Shown here: piece after piece, positions 12,182 to 22,155 of the stretch
How the letters are laid out: every line of letters begins with the position of its first letter
Numbering within the stretch: the stretch's first letter is position 1
Assembly (NCBI RefSeq): GCF_958979055.1
Contig: NC_084891.1
Location: forward strand, 29,632,001-29,696,000
DNA length: 64,000 nt
Direction: 5' to 3'
Source of the DNA: Alnus glutinosa
Lineage: Eukaryota > Streptophyta > Magnoliopsida > Fagales > Betulaceae
Notes under the pieces: generated by a model
Told to the model about the DNA's origin: nothing
What the model saw: the letters and a program-made list of their open reading frames with translations, nothing else
Databases searched by the model: none
Program-made: the position numbers and the translations under genes

Positions 12182-12943
12182 CCCGGCCAATCTTATAATT
12201 CCATTAATGGGCGAGCTTTTGAGAGATAATTAGTCTCTTAAAGCAAGGTTGTAGTTGGCTTTCCTTAGGGGGGAAGGATCCAACGGCTACCTTCATTTTT
12301 TGTGATTCATTGCCTTGGTTGCTTTACTTTTTTGTGATTTTTTGTCCGGCAAGTCATTAATGAGGCGAATCGCCGAATACTGATTGTTCTTTAGTTTGTT
12401 TCCATTTGGAGTCTCAGCCCGGGAGGTATTCCGGTGTGTATGCTTTTTTGTGAGATCGAGTTCTAAGTTAAGGCAGGATCTGCCTTTCAGGCCCATTAGT
12501 TTTGATCCTAGGTACTCCAGAATTTATAAAACAAACAACGATTTTTATTTTTATTTTTTTAATTTAGAAAAACATTAAAAAAAAAAAAAAAAAAAAACTA
12601 CCATAACAAGTATATATTAGATAATAGATACTGTATCTTGTTGAATTTAGGAATTAATTATAAATTCCTTAATCCTAAATTAAGAAAAATCTCTTAACCT
12701 CAATGGTTGTTAAGAAGTTAAACTAAGAAGCCAATAAAGCATACCGTCATACAGCTCAGGAAAAACCCCAAAAATAAAAGGCCTTCACTACGAACAAGTA
12801 GGGGGTGTCTGTGACGCAATCACAGAGACCCACAAACCTGCTCGCATTAGAAAACGCCTCTCCCTCTCCCTCTCCCTCTCGAACTCTACCTCTTCATGAA
12901 ATTCTTATAAAACCTTTCCCCTGCAACAAACCCTGATGCAGTG
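12182..12943. promoter_or_regulatory. Upstream region of the GT92 gene
   Basis: A TATA box (TATAAAA) lies at 12906-12912 and a (CTCTCC)n pyrimidine tract at about 12857-12882, a common plant core-promoter layout. A TATA box here predicts transcription from about 12940. A poly-A run lies at about 12575-12597. No additional gene seen. Confidence 0.55.
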
Positions 12944-14779
12944 ATGCTCCTCCTTAACAAGTATCTATTCCCACTCTGTTTCTTCAATTTTAATTCCCCT
13001 TGGAGTTCGTTCTCCCACCATCAAGAAACCATGCGAAAAAGGGTCCGAGCGACCTTTTTGTTCGGCTTCGTTGCTATCGTTCTCTTCGCCTTCGTCTCTC
13101 TCCATCTCTCTCGCGATGCGATTTCTGAGAAAGAGATTCGGTACTCGGCGACCAACCTCCCGGCTCGATCCAAGAACGCGAATCTTGTCAACTACGCGGT
13201 CCAAGAGAATCATAGCGATCATGAGGCTAAAGAACTCGGCCACCTCCGGACTCGACATGTGTCCTCCATCGGGGACTCGGTCTCGACCGTGTCGATTCTG
13301 TTGCCGGCCTGGAAGGTCCTAGTGATCGTCTCGCCCGAGACTACGCTTTCGCCCGGTTCCGGCGAGGAGCGCTGGTGTCTTTTCCAGAACAACGCCACGT
13401 CGGTGGCGAGTTTTTCCGGGGTTCTCCCGTTCACGAACCGGAACATGTTCAAGTGCGTCATGCCGATCAGCGCTCGTCGTCTTCGGCCGTTCCTGCAGCC
13501 AGTTCTGATAAAACCGTCGGAGAATGAATCTCCGGCTGCGACGCCAACGCCGAATCTCATGATCAGGTGGACTTTCATGGCGTACGAGTCGTTGTCGACC
13601 GAAGACGACGTAGTTTTGTTCGTTAAAGGCGTGAATCAGCGCCAGGGATTGAACCGGCCTCCACACGAGTTCATGTGCGTATTCGGTTACGGAACTGAAA
13701 GCGCCGTTAAAACTCCCGTCTTGAGCTCTGTCCAGGAGGTGTTCAGGTGCCCTCACCCGAACTTAACGGCGGTTAGTTCTGGCGGGGACGACGAGCGAAT
13801 CAAAATCTCCCTCGAAATCGTGGCCGAAAACCTGGTGGCCCCTTCGGTTGCGTACTACACGCCCCGGCGCAGCTTAGCGAGTCCACATCAGCCGAATTCG
13901 CTATTGTGCGCATGTACCATGGTTTACAACGTGGCAAAGTTCTTGAAAGAGTGGGTCATGTACCACTCCAAGATTGGCATCCAAAAGTTCATCTTGTACG
14001 ACAACGATAGCGACGATGACTTGGTAAGAGTTGTTGAGGAGCTGAATAGAGAGGGCTATAACGTCACGACGCTGTTTTGGATTTGGCCTAAGACTCAGGA
14101 GGCTGGGTTCTCCCACGCTGCGATCTACGCTAAGGACTCGTGCACTTGGATGATGTATGTTGATGTTGACGAGTTTGTTTTCAGTCCATCGTGGCATGCT
14201 TCTACGCAACCCTCAGATCGCATGCTCAGATCGCTCCTGCCGAGGACCCCACCGAAGCCGTTGTCATCGGGGCCCACACCACACCGTCGGATCGGTCAAG
14301 TCATGATTAAGTGCAACGATTTTGGACCGTCGAATCAGACGGCCAATCCAATCGGGGGCGTCACGCAGGGGTACACGTGCCGTAGAAAGATTGAGCAGCG
14401 GCACAAGTCTATCGTGCTGTTGGACGCAGTAGATTCGTCGTTGCTGAACGTGGTACACCATTTTCAGGTGAAAGAGAATTTCAGGTCAAAGGCAATGAGC
14501 ATGGAGGACGCATTGGTCAACCACTACAAGTACCAAGCGTGGTCAGAATTTCGGTCCAAGTTTCGGAGGAGGGTCTCGGCCTATGTTGCGGACTGGACGC
14601 AAGCGGTTAACCCCATGTCGAAGGACAGGACCCCGGGTTTAGGGTTCGAGCCAGTTGAGCCGAAAGGGTGGGCCCAAAAGTTTTGCGAGGTGAGGGATAA
14701 CCGGTTGAAGTTATTGACGCAAAAGTGGTTTGGGTCTCAAACGCCACATGGGTACCAAAAAATGGCTTGGCAGAGATGA
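12944..14779 (+). CDS. Glycosyltransferase family 92 (DUF23) protein
   Basis: Intronless gene for a GT92 protein of the plant At1g27200/RCOM_0530710 type, a predicted Golgi type II membrane glycosyltransferase; the sugar transferred is not known from sequence. The first ATG (12944) gives 611 residues. I favour the ATG at 13031 (582 residues, MRKRVRATFLFG): it places the hydrophobic anchor at residues 7-24 right after a basic patch, and the TATA box at 12906 would leave almost no leader for the first ATG. Counting from the first ATG, the catalytic domain runs from about 320, with ACTMVYN, YDNDSDDD near 352 and the DXD-type metal-binding motif DVDEF at about 407-411. The frame is intact and GC-richer than its surroundings, as expected for a conserved gene. 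Confidence 0.9.
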   Translation: MLLLNKYLFPLCFFNFNSPWSSFSHHQETMRKRVRATFLFGFVAIVLFAFVSLHLSRDAISEKEIRYSATNLPARSKNANLVNYAVQENHSDHEAKELGHLRTRHVSSIGDSVSTVSILLPAWKVLVIVSPETTLSPGSGEERWCLFQNNATSVASFSGVLPFTNRNMFKCVMPISARRLRPFLQPVLIKPSENESPAATPTPNLMIRWTFMAYESLSTEDDVVLFVKGVNQRQGLNRPPHEFMCVFGYGTESAVKTPVLSSVQEVFRCPHPNLTAVSSGGDDERIKISLEIVAENLVAPSVAYYTPRRSLASPHQPNSLLCACTMVYNVAKFLKEWVMYHSKIGIQKFILYDNDSDDDLVRVVEELNREGYNVTTLFWIWPKTQEAGFSHAAIYAKDSCTWMMYVDVDEFVFSPSWHASTQPSDRMLRSLLPRTPPKPLSSGPTPHRRIGQVMIKCNDFGPSNQTANPIGGVTQGYTCRRKIEQRHKSIVLLDAVDSSLLNVVHHFQVKENFRSKAMSMEDALVNHYKYQAWSEFRSKFRRRVSAYVADWTQAVNPMSKDRTPGLGFEPVEPKGWAQKFCEVRDNRLKLLTQKWFGSQTPHGYQKMAWQR

Positions 14780-15774
14780 ATTCAAATTCAGGTTTTTAAA
14801 CCCAAATCACAAATTTTGTTGGATTAATTTTCGTGACGGTTTTAAGGTGATTTGTTGGCGGAGTCAGAATGTACATGAAAGAGTTACCAAAATAGTTTTG
14901 TAGTGGAGATAGATTTTTCTTAATTTGATTTTTCTTCTTGATTCTAAAATGTTTTATTCCTTTTCAAGGGAGAACCCTCTCCGACCAAAAAATAATTCTC
15001 TTCATTTTAAATAAAATAAAAAGGAGTTGATTAGGCAAATACGAGGAGTAAAATTGTCTTAATTGCAAATATGAGGGGTAAAATTGTCTTAATGTTAATA
15101 TAAAAACAATTTTACCCTCTTTTAAGACTAACCGACTCATTTTCATTTCATTTTCGTTTTTTCCGGTACCTGCACGCCGTGCATGGAGTTGGCCTCCGCT
15201 TTGAACTGGCTTCAACCCATCATTTTATTTTTTAAAAAAATATATATTTAATTAAATTTTTTACATATGGAAAATGATGTGTCAATGTTGTTTACATGGT
15301 ATTAATAGGTTTAATACTACCTAATTAATTTCGGACAGAAGGAACACGAACAACTTAAGAAGTTAAAGTGCAATTTTTAAAGTTTACTGATTATATTAAA
15401 GTCAGGCAAAAATTCATGAGCTTGTTAGAAAATATTAACAAATTTTAAATATACCCCTTATTTGTTACTTTCTCCCGTATCTAGGCAAATTGACATTCAA
15501 TAGCATCCAATTACGGATTACCAAGCTTTTTGAACCTGTCAAAATGATCAAGAGTAGTTTTTTGACATTGAAGAGTTGTGACTCAGCACATGATCTATTG
15601 ATAGGACAACTTAAGCAGGCGCCGTGAGCCATTTGGGTAGGTTTAGTCATATTCTTTGCAATTACTGTTATGGGTATTGGGTAGAAGCTTCAAGAAGTAG
15701 GGAAATCTTCAACCATTGAGGCCTTTTCTTGATCAACGAAGTTGTCAATTTCATCAAGAAGAAAGCATTTGCTT
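14780..15774. other. Intergenic 3' of the GT92 gene
   Basis: No gene seen. A 33-bp direct duplication with core GTAAAATTGTCTTAAT lies at about 15030-15095. The rest is AT-rich with no recognisable ORF. Confidence 0.4.
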
Positions 15775-16164
15775 AGAGCATTTCTATTGGATTATGTAAA
15801 ACTCATATTTGGCTAGAATAGATAATGTAAATGCTAAAAATACACTCCATTGGATTATCTATCCTAAATCTAAAGTAGAGTTTTGGTAAATTTGTGAATA
15901 GTGCAACTCTACATGTGGAGTTGTACTATTCACCAATCTATCCATTATTTTGTTGTTTTTTATATATAAAAAGTGAAAAAAGTAAAATGACAAAAAGTAT
16001 ATAAGAGATAAAAAGAATAAAATAAGAATAAAAAAAGAGTATAGAGTTAAGAATAGATAATCGGATGGAGTGTGCCTTTTAAAACCCATTAGCTAAACTA
16101 GATAAAGTGAGTTTTGATTAGCTATTTTAGATTGAAATATACACGATCCAATGTGAGTGCTCTA
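15775..16164. mobile_element. Foldback MITE, about 390 bp
   Basis: Ends are imperfect inverted repeats: AGAGCATTTCTATTGGAT on the left, and ATCCAATGTGAGTGCTCT on the right. A second internal palindrome centred near 15914 (GAATAGTGCAACTC ... GAGTTGTACTATTC) adds foldback potential. The interior is non-coding and AT-rich. Target duplications are not clear, so the superfamily is left open. Confidence 0.65.
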
Positions 16165-16178
16165 GATGAGTATCTATT

Positions 16179-17525
16179 CTAGACCATGATCTCAATATTA
16201 CTAGATCTTCCAACTAGAATTCTAACTATTAATCAATTTCTCTTGTACAAATATGATTTCTTCTTTATTAATAAAAAAAAGCTAGTCTTTAGGAAAGAAA
16301 TTTGTGAAAGAAAAAAAAAAACACACTACTCTCTAGCTTCCTTTAAAATAATTTTTTTTTTTTACCCCTCTAAGCAAGGGCGGAGCTACAAAGGCGGCAA
16401 GGTCCAAGGTTTTTTCCAAAAAAAAAAAAAAAATTTCCTAAAAAAAAAATTAATTAAATTTTTTCCCTAAATTTTATTTATTTTTTTTTTTTTTTAGTTT
16501 TGCCCCCCAATTTTTTTTTTTTTTTTTTTTTTTTTTTCTAAAAAAAAACTCCCCTCCAAATCTCAAGTGTTAACTCCGTCCCCTAGCTCTAAGCATATAC
16601 AACTTAAAATATAGAAGAAATAAATGCTAAATTTGGTACATTGGAATGATAGTTCCTTATTATCAAGTAATAAGGAATGAGTATTATTATGAATGCAAGA
16701 ATCTAAAATTGAATGTTTTATTCTTTCCTTTGGTGACAACAAAGGAATGGCCAAAATTTCTCATTAGAATTGAATTCAATTTATTTAAATATCCAAGTTC
16801 TGAAAATTGATCATCTCTCAAAAAAACTTGTTGGGAAAAGTACGTACATATCCACCTCAAATTACCACCTAATTTTTAATGACCATCTTCTTTAAACTAT
16901 TAAAAAATGTCAATGTCCTCGATAACTATTCCATGGACGAACGTCATAGTAGTAATTGAATCAGAGAGTCTTGCAACGACAGTCAAAGGAAATACCATTC
17001 GATTTTACTGAAGTGGAGCAGCTAGCCCTCAGCTCAGGCAACATTACGCTATGATTTCGCTATCCTGTAGCTCTTCTCTGAATCAACAATGATTCGCACA
17101 TGGCAAACACTTTGAATTCCAAAATGTTTGGCTTTGGGGATTCTCACATGACTTTTTCAAGGTGCAATATATTATGAGGTTATGCATGAATGTTACTGAA
17201 TTCTCAACTCTTTTCTGTGGACCTCGAGTGTTAAGGAAAGAAAGCAAAATATTGAGATCAGATTTGGTACGTTCTCACATTTCTTTTTCTTCTTCTTTTT
17301 TTTTTTTTTTATAAGTAGTACATTCTCACATTTCACCAAACACATATCAAGTAAAATATGGAAAAAGGAGTGCATGCAGTAGATTTGCTTCATGCTATCC
17401 ATCAAACATGCACCAATCACACCACCTACCACAAATGATTAAATTAACAGAATCTGATTTATGTACATTCCTAAAGTGAAAGACAAAGTTTGTGTATAAA
17501 TTGATCATCGGATTGTACAGAGAAA
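16179..17525. repeat. Segmental duplication block, copy X1
   Basis: Non-coding block that recurs at 24912-26128 (X2) and, in part, at 26195-26850 (X3). Shared landmarks run in the same order: ACCATGATCTCAATATTACT, AATCAATTTCTCTTGTACA, AGCATATACAAC, a CTCTTCTCTGAATCAACAATG stretch and CAAGGTGCAATATATTATG. It lies just upstream of the LINE-broken NLR remnant, while X2 and X3 lie 3' of NLR2, so the block marks duplication within the NLR cluster. X1 alone carries the hAT MITE at 16375-16585. Confidence 0.88.
16375..16585. mobile_element. hAT-type MITE in copy X1
   Basis: Ends are CAAGGGCGGAGCTAC and GTTAACTCCGTCCCCTA, the same terminal family as the MITE at 53529-53690. Flanking octamers CCTCTAAG (16367-16374) and GCTCTAAG (16586-16593) match at 7 of 8, a hAT-size target duplication. 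X2 and X3 lack the insertion and show the uninterrupted site. The interior is mostly homopolymer A and T. Confidence 0.8.
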
Positions 17526-17559
17526 ATCATCGAGTAAAAGTATAATCTTCCTTTCTTAT

Positions 17560-19252
17560 CTTTTTTTTTTTTTTTTTTTTGAAACAAGGAAAACTTTCCA
17601 TTAATCACGAAAGTCAAACTTGCTCAGCAAGTACAACATCGTGGATATAAGGAGGACATCCCTCCATTCAGACACAATCAATAGACAAATTAAGTGCAGC
17701 TTTAGCCAACAAGTGTGCTGCTTGATTGGCTGATCTGCGTACAAGACATACCGTGAGTTTGTGAAAAAAATCAACAGGAACTTGATATCATAGATGATCT
17801 GACCCCAACTATTCCAGCTAAAAGAATCTGAGAAATAGCAGCTATCACAGGTTGACAGTCTCCCTCTAGAACTACCTTCTGCAAGCCCAAATCACGAGCC
17901 AAAGTTGTTGCTGACCATGCTGCCAAAGCCTCCCCTAAATTGGGTCACTAATAAAAGGGATAACTGCTGCCTTTGCTGCCACAAAAACACCACAGCTATC
18001 ATGCACCGCCACCCACAGGCCCAACTTCTTTGTTGGAATGTCCAAGGCTGCATCCCAATTTAACTTCATCCATCCCATCTTTGATTTGCTCCACACCTCA
18101 AGAGGAATACCTAGAGAGTTCACCAATTCCTCTTTTTTGTGAACCAAGGAATAAGTTTCCAAGTTTTCCTTTGTTGCCATCACTATAGAAACTAGTGAAG
18201 CGAACTCATTCCTAAAAACGAAAGCATTCCGTCTTAGCCAAATAAATCTAGCCATCATCATAGCCTCTACAAATTCCTCAGTCTCAAGTTTTAACAATAA
18301 TTGTTGAACTAAGCCTAGGCCATCATTTGATTCCACCACAAGCTTTTGTATTCGTCGACTACCTTCCTGCCATACTGCCATAGATGAAGGGCACTCCCAC
18401 AGGATATGGAAAACTGTCTCTACCTGTTGCTGGCAAATTGGACAAGTAGGATCCTGGTTGTTCATTTTTAGAGCCAGGATTAGTAGGAAGAAGATTATGA
18501 CCCACCTTCCACACAAAATGCTTCACTACAGCAGGGGCCTCCAGGTTCTAGATTTTCTTCCAAACACCAATCTGTTCTCCCGCCCTAGAGCATTCACCCA
18601 GGAACTGAGCTCTGTGAGAAACCTCCATATGGTAGGCACTCTTCACGGAAAAACAACCATGGGTGGTTCTACGCCAAATCAAACAATCCGAACTCTTTAG
18701 GGGACTTATAGGGATACTGCAGATCAACTTAGCTTCTTAAGGACCAAAATCCTTTGAATCAACGGGTAATTCCACCACCCTAGAGTTTGATCGATGAGCT
18801 TGCTCACCGTGTCCTCTGAATTTAGGATTGCCACTGAAGAATGAACCTTAAAGTCGAAAGAAGAAGGGATCCAACAATTCCCTCAAATCCTTACCTTCTC
18901 ACCATTTCCCACCCTCTAAATCAGACCTCTTTCAAGAACCTCCTTAGCATTGAAAATACTTCTCCAAGTGTAAGAAGGGGAGTTCCCCAAAGTTGCCTGC
19001 ATGAACGACCCAGAAGGGAAATATTTTTCCTTGAAGACTTGTGCCACCAGAGAGTCGGAATTCTGAAGGATCCGCCACCCTTGCTTTGCTAATAGAGCTA
19101 GGTTAAAGAGCTCAAGGTCTCTGAAGCCCAAACCACCTCCTGCCTTCGCTATCCCCATCCTTTTCCAACTCATCCAGCTAATCTTCCTCTCATTTTGCTG
19201 CTGTCCCCACCAAAACCTACCCATATACCCATTCAGCTTCTTGTATAAGGTT
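17560..19252 (-). mobile_element. 5'-truncated LINE (reverse transcriptase end and RNase H)
   Basis: Plant L1-type non-LTR retrotransposon in minus orientation. Its poly-A tail appears as poly-T at about 17562-17580. Reading upstream: an RNase H piece (GWMKLNWDAALDIPTKK), a zf-RVT region with CPICQQQVETVFHILWECP, then the end of the reverse-transcriptase ORF (YMGRFWWGQ..., GGLGFRDLELFNLALLAKQ). Frames are broken, so it is dead. Its 5' edge abuts LRR coding sequence at about 19252. No target duplication matches across the two ends, so insertion was probably accompanied by deletion. Confidence 0.88.
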
Positions 19253-20010
19253 TTTGCCGAGCGGGATATGGAAGCTGCGGCGTTTAAGGAATCTATATGT
19301 GTCTGGGCCAGTGAAATTACCTGACGGTTGGAAGCAAGCCAAATTTCACAACTCTGTGGAACCTCCAAGTCCTTTCCACAGTATCACTTAACCCACGAAC
19401 AGCTAATCACATTGTCAAAGCAAAGCTCCCGAATGTAAGGAAATTAGGATTATGGTTTAAGCACGACCAAAGCAACTACGACGTAGCAGATGTTTTGAAA
19501 AGCATCGTCAATTTAGGTAAGCTTCGGATATTGAAAATTACAAATTATTCAGATCAAACTCTTCCGAATTCATTTCCGTCGACAATCACCAAGATAACAT
19601 TAGAACAAGTGTGCTTAAGAGCCAGTGGCTTCATGCTAGAGCTTGGGACTCTTCCCAATCTTTAGATATTGAAACTACAACATTGCTTGCTTTCTCCTAA
19701 TCTCGAGGTCACTAAAAGTTCGTTTGCCCAACTCGAAGTCCTTAAGTTGGAAAATTTGCAAATTACAAAATGGGAAGAAGGAAGAGGCGCAATGCCATGC
19801 CTCAAGCATTTAGTCATCAAAGAATGCATTCACTTGACGGTGCTCCCTCTGGAACTACCGAGCTTGCAAGATGTGGAAGTATTAAGGAGCAATCAAGAAT
19901 TGGGAAACATGCTTGAGAAATTGCAGATGCAGGTTGGATTCAAGCTATTGATCGATCTCCTCTGGATGCCCACTTCTATAAACAAACTGCGGCATGAAAA
20001 GATCTACTGA
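19253..20010 (+). pseudogene. 3' remnant of a CNL receptor gene (LRR end)
   Basis: Plus-strand sequence paralogous to the last part of NLR3 (43210-43995): the stretch encoding LYVSGPVKLP, then AFAQLEVLKLENLQ-type repeats, and a C-terminus like VGFKLLID. The CC, NBS and first LRR portions are missing, replaced on the 5' side by the LINE. Relative to NLR3, a codon AGG is TAG at 19663-19665, a nonsense change inside an LRR. The last 113 codons remain open. The 3' flank also matches NLR3's 3' flank, including GTAGCTCCCCC and GGTGTGCCACCGAGCAGAC. Confidence 0.9.
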
Positions 20011-20269
20011 ACAATTTCATTGCTCTTTTTTTTTTTTTTCCCCCAAGAAATGGCGTTCCTCTGATTACTGTGGATCCCTCTGTCCCATGTAGCTCCCCCG
20101 CGGTTTTGGGGGGCAGGAGGGAGAAGGCATTGTTTGTTTTTTTGGTCAGTTGGTTTCGTTTCTTTGCTATATATCTTGTTGTTGCTTCTAATAATTTGTA
20201 CTAAACTCTTGGTTATTCGAGGTGTGCCACCGAGCAGACCGTTAAAATAAAATGTTAGTTTTTCTAATG

Positions 20270-20710
20270 GGTGTAAGGATCTTGATTTGTATGTGGCATG
20301 GTCGCTCCTGTAGTTGCTGAAGTATTTGCAGCTTTTCATGTTGTGGAGTTATGTAAGAAGATGGGATTTATAGATATTATATTTGAAAGGGGACGCTTTA
20401 CATATATTGTAAATGCAGTTAAAGCAATAGAAGCAAGTTTGGACGCATTGTAGATGGCATGCATCAAAGTTGGGTTGAGCCAATTGAGATCTTGGAGAAT
20501 TGAATATGTAAAGTAGAATGTGAATCTAGCCGCTCATACTATAGTCAAAAAAGCTATTTTGTATATCATAGATAGAGTTTGGGTTAAAGAAACCCCAATT
20601 TGTATTTGTGGTATTACTAAATAAACGAATAAAATCTTTTAACACTCTATGCCCTATATGATTGAAATTTATTCAATAAAGATTGATATTATTATCAAAA
20701 AAAAAAAAAT
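20270..20710 (+). mobile_element. 5'-truncated LINE 3' end with 12-bp target duplication
   Basis: Plus-strand fragment of an RNase H-bearing plant LINE: coding traces resembling APVVAEVFAAFHVVELCKKM and a later VNLAAHTIVKKAI, both with stops, then a 3' UTR ending in TATCA and poly-A (20697-20709). Perfect 12-bp duplications GTTTTTCTAATG flank it at 20258-20269 and 20714-20725, the signature of target-primed insertion. It sits in the 3' flank of the NLR remnant; the equivalent flank of NLR3 lacks it. Confidence 0.88.
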
Positions 20711-20725
20711 GAGGTTTTTCTAATG

Positions 20726-21088
20726 CCTGTGCTTGTGATTAATGCATGCAGTTTGTGGGAGCCTAGCTTGTGCATTAGCTCGCCATAAAAGAATTTACTG
20801 CTTTTTTTTCTTTTATGTTTGGGTATGTTTCTTGTTATTATTGATTGGACAAAAATTAGCTACAAACTAATTTGTATTCTATGTGATTTTTCATTGACTT
20901 ACCTTGGTATAATTTTTCATTGAATCTCTAAAAGAGTCTCGACCTTGGAAAATTTTGTTTCAAATTAACTTCAACCTAAAAATGGATATATTAATCTATA
21001 CAAAACTTCTCCGTCAATTTTTTTCTTTATATTCCCAGGAGCGCGCTCCAGCCCAAGGTCAATTGAAAGAAATATAACCAACCCATCT
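20726..21088. repeat. Spacer shared with the NLR3-bromodomain interval
   Basis: Non-coding DNA matching about 46055-46499 in the same order: AAAAGAATTTACTG, TATGTTTGGGTATG, TCATTGAATCTCTAAA, GATATATTAATCTATACAAAACTTCTC and CAATTGAAAGAAATATAACCAAC. It ties the NLR remnant and the bromodomain gene fragment into one duplicated segment. Confidence 0.85.
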
Positions 21089-21716
21089 TCAGAGCTGCAA
21101 TGCCAAATCCGGCTGCTAAGGTGCGTCAATCTAGACATTAGAACTGGGTGAACTTGTTCGCCGAAAGCTCACATTTAGAGCGGGAGGAAACGAAAACGAA
21201 TCATGGTTATGGCGCGTTGCCGATCTCTGCCAAGCTGCTTTCCCACCAAGCACCACTTCTGATGTTCCGATTGACTTCAACCAGAGCCCAGGGCCAATAA
21301 ATTTCCAGAATGTGTTCTTGCAGTTTCAGAGAACCCGGCTTCATTTGATTCATGATCGTCTCTAGACATTGGGCAGATGGCAGTGTTGCAACTTGAATCT
21401 ATACCAAGCATTTGCGAAGGCACTGAAGTATCATCAGAAACGGGCATTCCAGTTAGTGTAGCAAGTCTTACCATCCTGATTTGTGGTAAAAAATCTGACC
21501 CAAACCCACCAAGCCACCATTTAAACCATTGATATCAGAGCAAATTATGTGTTTCTGCTGAATTCCAAAAGGAGGCACAGGTTCTATTCCACCAATACTA
21601 CTCTTCAGTGAAATCAACTTACTTCGAGAATCTAAATCTTTACTTTGAAAGTCTTCTCGACCTTGCCACAAAAATCCAGTTACAAAAACAGTGTTTGAAG
21701 GAACAGTAAGAGTAAC
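21089..21716 (-). pseudogene. Broken copy of the bromodomain gene's last exon
   Basis: Minus-strand copy of the C-terminal exon of the bromodomain gene at 46500-52055. It shares NGFLWQGREDF-like, SLKSSIGG, CSDINGLNGG, SVPSQMLGIDSS, SNEAGF, TARTHSGNLLALGSG and the terminal QPDLALQL. Damage: two CAG-to-TAG changes just before the C-terminus and a frame change after GLNGG (about 21515) caused by extra bases. It keeps about 20 codons (FLPQIRMVRLATLTGMPVSD) that are absent from the intact gene. Homology ends near 21695; beyond it the sequence looks like a TSR1-type intron. Confidence 0.88.
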
Positions 21717-22155
21717 CTGAAATTGGATAATGACATGGTTTATTACATTCTCACTAGGATAAATTTTATGATGCTGCAAAAGCTCCATTACACAACCATG
21801 CTGTTGTCTTCCACTTATTCACTACTTCCGTTATTTTAACAGTAAAAAAGAGTTGACTATGCTACCCTGTGAAAAGATGAAAGCAGACAAGCTACACCAA
21901 GGATTATGACAATGGTTATCTCTACCAGCTTTTAGATTTGAAATCCACTGATTGGAGCGTGAAGCTATAAACCCTTAATTATAACTTCTAAAAAGACTCC
22001 ACCTTGTAAAATCCATCTTTGGTTATAGTACTATCAACTTTTCCTCCAACCCGGACCACCAAAAAGAAATGCAACAAACTGAAAGTAGTTACACACGCTC
22101 AAGAGGCAAAACCTTCATAAACTCAACACTTGAACTTCTAATTTATGCAAGTTAC

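Noticed and set aside
12941-12943. GTG start for the GT92 gene
   Set aside because: Plant nuclear genes use ATG. The ATG at 12944 is adjacent and the ATG at 13031 fits the membrane anchor and TATA position better.
13219-13756. Minus-strand ORFs of 119 and 145 residues inside the GT92 gene
   Set aside because: Antisense shadows of a GC-richer coding region.
18916-19368. 150-residue ORF read as one protein
   Set aside because: Its first ~38 residues are antisense of the NLR remnant; only the remainder is LINE reverse transcriptase.
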